DNA of 5,068 nt from Paracoccaceae bacterium (GTDB taxonomy: Bacteria; Pseudomonadota; Alphaproteobacteria; Rhodobacterales; Rhodobacteraceae): positions 1 to 5,068 of the forward strand of contig JADZAO010000001.1 in the NCBI GenBank assembly GCA_020852535.1. Reading direction: 5' to 3'. The notes beneath the pieces were generated by a model, which searched no databases, was not told the DNA's origin, and saw nothing but the letters and a program-made list of their open reading frames with translations. Positions 1-4,292 of the stretch are shown piece by piece. Positions within the stretch are counted from its first letter, which is position 1. Each line of letters begins with the position of its first letter. Made by a program: the position numbers and the translations under genes.

Positions 1-2
1 AC

Positions 3-155
3 AACGAAGCTGAAAAAATTGGGCTGTTACGCCGCGTCAATCTAATCACTCCAGCGAACATACATCTTAATTCCTTCATGTATGAACCAATCCTAGACAT
101 GGGCATGGCCGAATTGGTGGCGCTGTACAAAGATGTAAAATCAGAATTGATCTAG
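3..155 (+). CDS. C-terminal end of an unidentified protein (partial, 5' end outside the window)
   Basis: The frame is open from the left edge and ends at TAG 153-155, giving 50 residues of a C-terminus. The peptide has a basic stretch (GLLRRVNLITP), a motif HLNSFMYEPILDM, and a predicted helical tail ending KDVKSELI. Composition is that of an ordinary soluble protein and no membrane segment is seen. I have the impression of a conserved C-terminal motif around NSFMYEP but cannot name the family, so no function is given. It points towards the tRNA fragment at 565 and, if that scar marks the right end of an integrated element, this gene would lie inside the element. No clear terminator follows: the CCGCCG/CGGCGG hairpin at 190-212 has an 11-nt loop and no T run. 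Confidence 0.7.
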   Translation, partial: NEAEKIGLLRRVNLITPANIHLNSFMYEPILDMGMAELVALYKDVKSELI

Positions 156-265
156 GCGTGGGCCGTTCAAGAATTGAAGTCGTCTGGGTCCGCCGTAAGA
201 TGCTTCCGGCGGCTACATGGTAATTTATGCCGAGCTTTTGCGGGGGGGGCACTAGTTGTTGATGT

Positions 266-391
266 CTACAATACGGATGCTTCGTTGTAGCATTCAAGTA
301 TATCAGCAAGGTCAGCTTTGTGTCGTACTTTGCCCCATGGAACGCGCAGCCTTCTGTCAAAGGTTTCAATTCTGCGATTATACTTGATCAT
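266..391 (-). CDS. Possible 41-residue hypothetical protein
   Basis: An ATG at 391-389 opens a 41-codon frame ending in TAG at 268-266. The peptide is strongly charged at the start (MIKYNRRIETFDRRLR) and continues with a soluble, helix-prone second half (KADLADILECYNEASVL). Composition resembles a genuine small protein or a fragment of a larger one more than a random frame. No good Shine-Dalgarno is visible and I recognise no family. A divergent ORF starts only 2 nt away at 394, so at least one of the two is probably not expressed from these starts. A third open but start-less frame on the plus strand (about 264-484) also overlaps it. Coding status is unproven. Confidence 0.28.
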   Translation of the reverse strand: MIKYNRRIETFDRRLRVPWGKVRHKADLADILECYNEASVL

Positions 392-393
392 GG

Positions 394-549
394 ATGGCTC
401 GTTTATATCAACGCCACATCAACAATCGAAAGTTCTTGGAAAACAATTACTTGTGGTGCGCTGTCTGTGAGGGTTGTCGAATGATGGAAAAGAAAATTCG
501 TGAAATCAAAGGGTTGTCGGCTAAACCGCTGAATCCATTAACATATTGA
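394..549 (+). CDS. Possible 51-residue protein with a CxxCxxC cluster
   Basis: ATG 394-396 is the first start after an in-frame TGA, and the frame ends at TGA 547-549. The middle of the peptide reads LWCAVCEGCRMMEKKIREIK. Its three cysteines spaced CxxCxxC, flanked by aromatic and basic residues, suggest metal binding or the remains of a zinc-ribbon domain. The rest is basic and soluble, ending NPLTY. There is no convincing ribosome binding site. The stop lies 16 nt before the tRNA fragment. It could be a small gene, the tail of a broken zinc-finger or nuclease-type protein, or chance. No family is recognised. Confidence 0.3.
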   Translation: MARLYQRHINNRKFLENNYLWCAVCEGCRMMEKKIREIKGLSAKPLNPLTY

Positions 550-564
550 AATCATTAATTTTTT

Positions 565-610
565 CCTCATAATCTGAAGGCTGCAGGTTCAAATCCTGCC
601 CTCGTAACAA
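565..610 (+). other. 3' fragment of an initiator tRNA (fMet): probable attachment-site scar
   Basis: The stretch contains an anticodon loop CTCATAA (566-572, anticodon CAT 568-570), then CTGAAGG, then a perfect T arm: GCAGG 583-587, loop TTCAAAT, CCTGC 595-599. It ends with an acceptor-like strand CCTCGTA, discriminator A 607, and CAA where CCA would be. This follows the bacterial initiator tRNA pattern from the anticodon loop to the 3' end. The D arm, the 5' acceptor strand and the GGG/CCC anticodon stem are missing, and AT-rich DNA (AATTTTTT) replaces them, so it is not a functional tRNA. Tyrosine-recombinase elements commonly cross over in tRNA anticodon loops and leave such a duplicated 3' part at the distal end. 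With this orientation the element would extend to the left of 565. Nothing else is seen in 611-672. Confidence 0.72.
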
Positions 611-672
611 AAATTCCATTTTATAACAAATACTTGAATTCATACAAAAACTTGCGCATAGCACTCGCTGCT

Positions 673-963
673 TTACCTCAACGCTACCTCAAAGTTTTGC
701 GAGTCCCCCTGTAACCTAGTGGACTTTTTACGTGCTGGGCGCTGAAATACCTCCGCCATGCCCGAACTTAGTGCGAGATGATCTTCTGGCAGAGCGTCGG
801 CAAGCAACTTGCATCTACCTTGCAAGCCAATGCGTCCCTTGCCAGAAGGTCGCGTGAAAGATACGTGTGAAACTTCTCGAAGATCAGGTTGGTTCGCTCA
901 TCGAAGAGGATCGCAGGTTCGCCAGAGGCAATGTCCTGTAACGTGGCCCTGACGTCGACCGCT
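673..963 (-). pseudogene. C-terminal remnant of an unidentified protein, frameshifted
   Basis: Reading on the minus strand, one frame gives about 60 residues including DIASGEPAILFDERTNLIF and EKFHTYLSRDLLARD, which look like conserved protein. That frame ends at a stop at 770-768. Near position 812 a second frame continues as LADALPEDHLALSSGMAEVF and ends in TAA at 675-673, so a one-base change has split the original reading frame. The frameshift falls in a small inverted repeat (CTTGCA 808-813, TGCAAG 821-826). The upstream side joins directly to the helicase stub at 964 in another frame, as expected after a large internal deletion. It may be the C-terminus of that same helicase or of another protein; I cannot assign it. 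Confidence 0.5.
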
Positions 964-1026
964 CCAACCCTGCGACCGGATCCACTTCTGGATCGGCCGC
1001 GCCAGTTTCTCAAAAGTCTGAGTCAT
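964..1026 (-). pseudogene. N-terminal stub of a DEAD/DEAH-box helicase-like gene
   Basis: ATG 1026-1024 begins a peptide reading MTQTFEKLARPIQKWIRSQG, followed by W. This resembles the extreme N-terminus of bacterial superfamily 2 helicases, which often start with F..L.P.IQ.WI...GW just before the Q-motif and Walker A region. The expected continuation (LR.IQ, then a TA.GKTEAA Walker A) is absent: after the Trp the frame degenerates into sequence that reads sensibly only in a different frame. Nearly all of the ATPase has therefore been deleted. The start lies 9 nt after the stop of the preceding fragment, so the two were probably in one operon. The helicase call is by family memory and is moderate. 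Confidence 0.45.
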
Positions 1027-1035
1027 AGGTCATTC

Positions 1036-1206
1036 TTAGAGCCTGAAGCTGGTGAGCTGATCATCGTCTGGTCCATCCGGAGCAATGGGATTCCCGGTGG
1101 CCTCATCCAAATCGGATAGGTCATCGCCCTGATCGGGCGCCAGTTTGATCCGCTGAATCAAGTCATGCCATTCGACGCCCGGATTCTGCTCAAGAATAGC
1201 AAGCAG
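1036..1206 (-). pseudogene. C-terminal fragment of an unidentified acidic-tailed protein
   Basis: About 56 codons remain open from roughly 1206 to TAA at 1038-1036. The fragment has a helical segment (LLAILEQNPGVEWHDLIQRI) and a very acidic tail that includes GDDLSDLDEATGNP and DDDQLTSFRL. It has no start of its own; a TGA lies in frame just upstream and the rhuM homology stops at about 1223 in another frame, so a deletion junction at about 1207-1222 probably joined two genes. The tight spacing to the helicase stub suggests the original gene was its operon partner. Acidic tails ending in a short hydrophobic/basic motif occur in several ATPase and restriction-type proteins, but I cannot assign this one. 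Confidence 0.42.
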
Positions 1207-1222
1207 AATTCATTCGCAGGCG

Positions 1223-1790
1223 CCCGTCGTTGGTCAGTACATCACGTTCGTTGAAGGACAGGAAGGCATCAAGCCTGTCGGCCCACTTGGTCATATTGAT
1301 GGGGTTGCTTGGTCTTCGGCTTTGTCTCGAGGTATATCACGACGATGCGGTTGAGTTCCTCGACCTCCTTGGCCTTGAGACAGTTCTTGGCGATTCCGAT
1401 ATTACCCTTGCTTACGATCGAGTCTTCTAAATGAGTCAGGTCTATCTTGGCTACATTAGGGGTGCTGCGACTTTTGATCAGTTTGGCGGTTGTCTTGTCC
1501 GTGATCGCTTGGATTGTAGACTTTTGTACGGTAGGCCTTTTCGTCCGCGGCAGGTGTCAAGGATTCCTTGACAACTGATTTCATTACCAGCTTCCTTTCG
1601 GACAGGATATTCTTGATGTGTAGGCTGTCGTTCTGCTTAGATGAATCGAATAAATCAGCAATTTCCAGCGGCGTCAGCCAGACTGTACCGTCGATGGCAC
1701 GTAGGCCGATGGTCGCGGCACCGTCCTCGGTTTGTAAAGGATCCGTTTGCCCTCAGACGCCAATCCCAGCTCCTTGAAGTGGCCAGCCAT
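1223..1790 (-). pseudogene. rhuM: rhuM-family virulence/DNA-binding-like protein, broken and internally deleted
   Basis: Pieces of the RhuM family can be read in order on the minus strand. ILY (about 1742-1734) is followed after a one-base shift by QTEDGAATIGL and DGTVWLTPLEIADLF. Next come SLHIKNILSERKL, SVVKESLTPAADEKAYRTK and VYN, ending near 1513. A second block in another frame (1508-1326) has AITDKTTAKLIKSR, KGNIGIAKN and VEELNRIVVIYLE. A third frame gives KAEDQA, and a fourth step gives WADRLDAFLSFNERDVLTND, ending near 1223. Family members are about 330-350 residues; here roughly 120 central residues between VYN and AITDKT are missing and at least three frameshifts are present. ATG 1790-1788 is a possible old start. 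RhuM genes are widespread in genomic islands, prophages and restriction loci; their biochemical role is not well established. Confidence 0.85.
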
Positions 1791-1940
1791 GCGCTTGCGC
1801 ACAGTGCCGCCTGTTGATCCCGTAGGTGAAGCTCTTGAAACGGTTGTCGCACAACGCGAGTGCAGGCAGCTATACTGAGGCCGATTATGGTGAACTGACA
1901 GGACCCGCGAAGCCGAACTCTGTCGATACAGTTTAGCTCA

Positions 1941-1955
1941 TGGCGTATATTGCCA
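1941..1955 (+). promoter_or_regulatory. Possible operator/-10 region of the parD-like gene
   Basis: The sequence TGGCGTATATTGCCA has TGGC/GCCA arms around an AT-rich centre, 21 nt before the antitoxin start. ParD-type antitoxins bind such small palindromes in their own promoters, and TATATT (1946-1951) could act as a -10 element. A convincing -35 box at the right distance is not visible. The rest of 1842-1976 holds nothing I can support as a gene. Confidence 0.25.
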
Positions 1956-1976
1956 ATCAAGCTGTAAGAGGCACTG

Positions 1977-2162
1977 ATGAGAACCCGCAACGTTGTTCTG
2001 ACTGATAGTAAATCTACGCTGATTGATCGGCTGGTTTCTTCTGGCCAATATCAGAACGCTTCTGAGGGGTTGCGCGCGGGTTTGCGTCTTCTTGAGCGGG
2101 AGGAGGGCAGCGGTGAAGAAACTGTCCGCCGCGCATTTGCGCTTGCCCGCACTCAGAACTAA
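1977..2162 (+). CDS. ParD-like type II antitoxin (ribbon-helix-helix), short and without toxin partner
   Basis: The 61-residue product fits the CC2985/ParD family of ribbon-helix-helix antitoxins, which bind their own operator and neutralise a ParE-type toxin. Residues 4-9 (RNVVLT) form the beta strand, 10-21 (SKSTLIDRLV) helix A and 27-42 (NASEGLRAGLRLLERE) helix B. The QNAS.GLRAGLRLLE signature is characteristic. AAGAGG at 1966-1971, 5 nt before ATG 1977, is a good ribosome binding site. Family members usually run to about 80-90 residues with a toxin-binding tail; here the tail after LEREE is short and atypical, ending ALARTQN. A one-base slip near 2100 would give AAVKKLSAAH in another frame, so the tail may be frameshifted. 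No ParE gene follows. The DNA-binding half could still be made. Confidence 0.75.
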   Translation: MRTRNVVLTDSKSTLIDRLVSSGQYQNASEGLRAGLRLLEREEGSGEETVRRAFALARTQN

Positions 2163-2797
2163 TGTTGAAGCCTTGGTATCTTACGCGACAATCCAGCGCG
2201 TCTCTTGAATAAATCGCGCGCTGGACCGCGGAAACCTTCGGACCACGATAGGCATTGGCATATGAGGAAGAGCTGATTGCATGATGTGCGAAAATCGCAG
2301 TCAGTCCGGTTATCTTCTGTTATCTTGGTGGGTTTGCACTGTTCGACACTTGGTTTGCTGGGGGGGCAACAGCTGCCGTAAAAGCGGTGCGAATACCGAC
2401 AGTATTCGGTGGCGACACCCGCTGCGATCATAGCTTTTGCGATGTCACGACTATCTGGCAAGAAGCACTGACCAACGATTCTCCGGTAGCGATCCATGTC
2501 CTTCATAGTGCAGTTTAATTTTTGTTGATAGATTAAATTGTGCATGGTCCTAGTGGCGGTAGATCCGCCACGTTCATCTCATTCTGGGGCATCAAGTCCC
2601 CAAACACGGATGGCAGGTTCGATATCGCTTAAATGAAATGTGTCCTCGTCTGTGACGCGTGTTACGGTTCCGTGGATATCTTCTGAGGCGATAGCGCTCG
2701 AGAATGCCAGTGTTGTTATGCAAATCGCCTGCATACAAACCTTTGCCATGGAGATGAGCGGACGCATGCCTATCATGTAAAGCCGAGCATAATTCAT
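2159..2797 (-). pseudogene. Secreted SNase-fold (thermonuclease family) nuclease interrupted by an in-frame TGA
   Basis: The product would be an exported sugar-nonspecific nuclease. A hydrophobic signal peptide (MAKVCMQAICITTLAFSSAI, then AS; cleavage likely just after) precedes the SNase core. GTVTRVTDEDTFHL carries two acidic residues of the active-site loop, with Glu where Gly is usual. AIRVWGLDAPE supplies the Arg, Asp and Glu expected at the catalytic site. After APE the frame hits TGA at 2581-2579, then continues in the same frame with DERGGSTATRTM, DMDRYRRIVGQCFLPDSRDI and MIAAGVATEYCRYSHRFYGS, so a single codon breaks the gene. Homologues as I recall them have Trp there (APEW), suggesting TGG to TGA. 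Homology ends near 2366 at a C7 tract; the last about 70 codons to TAG 2161-2159 are probably read-through into non-coding DNA. ATG 2797 overlaps the bactofilin stop by 4 nt. Confidence 0.8.
2192..2225. repeat. Inverted repeat TCCAGCGCG / CGCGCTGGA
   Basis: Nine-base perfect arms at 2192-2200 and 2217-2225 enclose a 16-nt AT-rich loop, 30 nt after the parD-like stop. There is no T run on either side, so it is not a typical intrinsic terminator. It might be a Rho-assisted terminator, a transcript-stabilising hairpin or a leftover repeat. Confidence 0.4.
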
Positions 2798-3147
2798 TCT
2801 TGGGGTGGAAAGACTGGGAAAACTTTCTTGAGCTCCCCATCGATTGTGGCGCCAGTGTCTACGGCTAGACTGCCGTAATATAGAGAGCCTGAGATCTTGC
2901 CAGACTCTGTAATGTCCACATTACCCGCTACGATATTGCCGTTGACGATTCCATTGATGGTGATCTGCCTAGCCTCAATATCGCCATTTACGCTCCCTTC
3001 TTGATGGAGAGTGATAGCGTTTGCCGTAATGTTGCCCATTACCTTCGCTTCAACGATCAGATCGCCAGTGCTAGTAATGTTACCAATCACTTCAAGATCT
3101 GGTGCTAATATGGAAGGTTTTGCTACCTGGTCTGTCGGATTGTTCAT
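2794..3147 (-). CDS. Bactofilin (polymer-forming cytoskeletal protein)
   Basis: A 117-residue protein from ATG 3147-3145. After a short flexible N-terminus (MNNPTDQVAK, then PS) comes a bactofilin domain of repeating beta-helix turns: LEVIGNITSTGDLIVEAKV, MGNITANAITL, SVNGDIEARQITINGIVNG, NIVAGNVDITESGKISG and ATIDGELKKV. The regular G-x-I spacing is the hallmark of these right-handed beta helices. Bactofilins polymerise without nucleotides at the inner membrane face and help local cell-wall shaping or protein positioning. An in-frame GTG at 3234-3232 would add 29 residues (LVLLTTVSDSN...), but the internal ATG has a GAGG 11 nt upstream and fits the family's usual short N-terminus, so it is preferred. 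The stop overlaps the nuclease start (ATGA), implying one transcript. No M23 peptidase, a common bactofilin partner, is visible. Confidence 0.9.
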   Translation of the reverse strand: MNNPTDQVAKPSILAPDLEVIGNITSTGDLIVEAKVMGNITANAITLHQEGSVNGDIEARQITINGIVNGNIVAGNVDITESGKISGSLYYGSLAVDTGATIDGELKKVFPVFPPQE

Positions 3148-3328
3148 TTGAGTTTCTGCCTCAAGCCTAGGGTTGTTGCGTCTAGATGACCGCGTTGCGT
3201 TGGAATCGGATACCGTAGTCAATAAAACCAGCACTCATCTAACCAAAAAACTGTGAAAAGGATACTAATAAAATGGCATGAACTTATGGGGCGCGGGCGC
3301 AGATGGTGTTTGTTCTTTAGATTAGTTA

Positions 3329-3341
3329 TGGCACACTGCCA
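3329..3341. promoter_or_regulatory. Palindrome TGGCA-CAC-TGCCA in the divergent intergenic region
   Basis: Perfect 5-bp arms around a 3-nt centre lie in the 144-bp gap (3241-3384) between the bactofilin transcript (minus) and the small-ORF cluster (plus), a typical place for an operator. A T6 run follows at 3350-3355, but the stem is too short and distant for a good terminator. Convincing -35/-10 pairs were not found for either direction. Nothing else in the gap is supported. Confidence 0.25.
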
Positions 3342-3384
3342 CTAAGTAGTTTTTTAGGCTGTCTTTTGTTAGCACGCTGGATTT

Positions 3385-3579
3385 TTGACTCTAGAGTTAC
3401 AGGCAAAGATCTCGGCACTCAATTTTTTCTGCGTCGTAAGCATCAGCGCATGGCTAGTTATGGCCCACCTGTCCAATAAGGGTGGAGCGATAATTTATCA
3501 TTGGGTGTTAGTCAGTGTGGTGCTGATTAAGGATATTTCTCATTTGGCAACCTTGTATTACTCAGCTCCTGATTGGTGA
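3385..3579 (+). CDS. Unidentified small two-helix membrane protein
   Basis: The frame opens with TTG at 3385, the only usable start after an in-frame TAG at 3370, and ends at TGA 3577-3579, giving 64 residues. Two hydrophobic stretches are seen: NFFCVVSISAWLVMAHL (about residues 13-29) and IIYHWVLVSVVLI (about 36-48). They are separated by a short polar loop SNKGG, and a tail KDISHLATLYYSAPDW follows. There is no clear Shine-Dalgarno and the rare start weakens the call, but the clean hydrophobic/loop/hydrophobic pattern is protein-like. It leads a same-strand run with the ORFs at 3602 and 3856. The next frame is already open from 3527, so the two overlap by open frame and a frameshift joining them is possible. 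I recognise no family. Confidence 0.4.
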   Translation: MTLELQAKISALNFFCVVSISAWLVMAHLSNKGGAIIYHWVLVSVVLIKDISHLATLYYSAPDW

Positions 3580-3601
3580 TCGTCTACTGTGGAACCTTGG
3601 T

Positions 3602-3859
3602 GTGCTTGGTCCGCGCCGTGAGTCTCTCGCCTTGAATAGGGAAGTCGGTTTTGATCCGAGCGTCTATTCTGAAGTCGTTGGATTGCTTAATGAGCCTGAT
3701 TTTGAGAGATCATTGAAACGGTTGATGGTTGGTCACGACTTTAGCGGAAAAATGCACCGCAGTGCGGCTCGGGAAAATTTTGCAGTAAAAACGATCTTGG
3801 AGATCATTGGCTATGACATCCCATTGTTTGGCCGCCATAAACCCAGAGATGACAAATGA
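3602..3859 (+). CDS. Unidentified 85-residue soluble protein
   Basis: GTG 3602 to TGA 3857-3859. The protein is soluble and helix-rich: LGPRRESLALNREVGFDPSV, YSEVVGLLNEPDFERSLKRL, GHDFSGKMHRSAARENFAVK, TILEIIGYDIPLFGRHKP. It ends with RDDK. Charge distribution and lack of low complexity argue that it is genuinely coding. The frame is open back to 3527, and the residues just upstream (LLIGDRLLWNLG) look equally protein-like, so the true start may be a CTG near 3569, or the gene may have lost its 5' end by frameshift. No ribosome binding site stands out. Its stop overlaps the start of the next ORF (ATGA, 3856-3859), implying translational coupling with that membrane protein. Function is unknown. 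Confidence 0.55.
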   Translation: MLGPRRESLALNREVGFDPSVYSEVVGLLNEPDFERSLKRLMVGHDFSGKMHRSAARENFAVKTILEIIGYDIPLFGRHKPRDDK

Positions 3860-4050
3860 TCTGGCATCTACTCAAGGATATCTGCTGGTTGTTTCTGCTG
3901 GCGTCGATGGTTTACATCTTCCTCGCGGCGGACGTGCTCTTCTAAGTATATTTCTTAGTCTTTGGGATCATCACTGACTTATTTTGTACATACGTCAATC
4001 TAGAGTATATCCGTGATCACCTCGCGCTAAGGTTCAATAAAAAGAAGTAG
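3856..4050 (+). pseudogene. Small membrane protein split by an in-frame TAA
   Basis: ATG 3856 starts MIWHLLKDICWLFLLASMVY and then IFLAADVLF, a single hydrophobic helix of about 29 residues, before TAA at 3943-3945. The same frame then stays open for another 34 codons: VYFLVFGIITDLFCTYVNL, then EYIRDHLALRFNKKK, stopping at TAG 4048-4050 inside the terminator stem. A second hydrophobic helix followed by a basic tail makes the two halves look like one 64-residue two-helix protein broken by a point mutation. The alternative is a genuine 29-residue single-pass protein. An overlapping frame from ATG 3849 (42 codons) also exists but does not reach the terminator. The start overlaps the stop of the preceding gene, so translation would be coupled. 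No family is recognised. Confidence 0.42.
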
Positions 4051-4070
4051 CCCGGGTTTCCCCGGGCTAC
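4047..4070. terminator. Strong bidirectional intrinsic terminator
   Basis: GTAGCCCGGG (4047-4056) and CCCGGGCTAC (4061-4070) pair perfectly over 10 bp around the loop TTTC. On the minus strand the stem is followed by TTCTTTTTATT, a proper U-rich tract, so it should stop transcripts of the 4079-4291 gene. On the plus strand the following bases (CGTAGTTCTT) are only mildly T-rich, so termination there is weaker. It sits exactly between two convergent transcription units, and the TAG of the plus-strand ORF is part of the stem. Confidence 0.9.
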
Positions 4071-4078
4071 CGTAGTTC

Positions 4079-4291
4079 TTATTTACGATTTAACTCCTCA
4101 AGTTTCTTTGATGTTTCCTTTACATAAAACTTTATATCTCTCAGATCCTTGAATATGGCCAAAAGGGCTTCGGCAGCGAACATGTACAAAAATACATATC
4201 CGAGGATAGCAAGCCCTTCAAAGCTGAAGACTTTATCTATCAGCCACCATCCCCAATATAGGCCTAAGCCTATGAGTTCTTCTTCAGTCAT
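4079..4291 (-). CDS. Unidentified 70-residue membrane protein with charged C-terminal helix
   Basis: ATG 4291-4289 is chosen because AAGGAG (4304-4299) lies 7 nt upstream; the 16-codon extension to 4339 has no such site. After an acidic start (MTEEE) comes a Trp-rich hydrophobic stretch LIGLGLYWGWWLI (about 6-18). A main transmembrane helix follows, GLAILGYVFLYMFAAEALLA (about 26-45). The tail is a highly charged amphipathic helix, KDLRDIKFYVKETSKKLEEL, ending NRK, which could form a coiled coil in the cytoplasm. Small size, one or two membrane passes and a charged helix suggest a membrane-anchored adaptor, a holin-like or a peptide-toxin-like protein, but no family is recognised. The start lies 1 nt after the stop of the upstream ORF, and the ribosome binding site lies inside that ORF's last codons. 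The strong terminator follows directly. Best-supported gene of the cluster. Confidence 0.72.
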   Translation of the reverse strand: MTEEELIGLGLYWGWWLIDKVFSFEGLAILGYVFLYMFAAEALLAIFKDLRDIKFYVKETSKKLEELNRK

Positions 4292-4292
4292 T

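Noticed and set aside
190..212. CCGCCG/CGGCGG hairpin as terminator of the first gene
   Set aside because: Six-base stem with an 11-nt loop and no following T run.
76..369. 97-residue minus-strand ORF
   Set aside because: It overlaps the real C-terminal CDS at 3-155 in antisense and its peptide is Pro/Thr-rich with no domain pattern; the shorter minus frame 391-266 looks more protein-like.
889..1119. 76-residue plus-strand ORF over the helicase-side fragments
   Set aside because: Antisense shadow of the minus-strand remnants, which read with recognisable family motifs.
1655..1990. 111-residue minus-strand ORF
   Set aside because: Runs over rhuM in the wrong frame and antisense to the parD-like start; the rhuM motifs appear only in the neighbouring frames.
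2023..2208. 61-residue plus-strand ORF
   Set aside because: Frame-shifted shadow of the parD-like gene; only its end might represent the lost antitoxin tail.
2579..2581. Alternative genetic code with TGA as Trp
   Set aside because: TGA ends the bactofilin at 2796-2794, where the nuclease starts, and also ends the ORFs at 3579 and 3859; reading it as Trp would fuse unrelated genes.
2553..2581. Selenocysteine insertion at the nuclease TGA
   Set aside because: The residue expected there is Trp and is not catalytic; the hairpin is formed by codons for a conserved RGGSTAT stretch. Kept only as a checkable alternative.
3278..3325. 15-residue ORF MNLWGAGADGVCSLD in the intergenic gap
   Set aside because: Very short, no clear ribosome binding site at the right distance, no pattern beyond chance.
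3849..3977. 42-residue plus-strand frame starting MTNDLASTQG
   Set aside because: Overlaps the MIWHLL frame; it ends without relation to the terminator and has no membrane or domain pattern, so it is the less likely reading.
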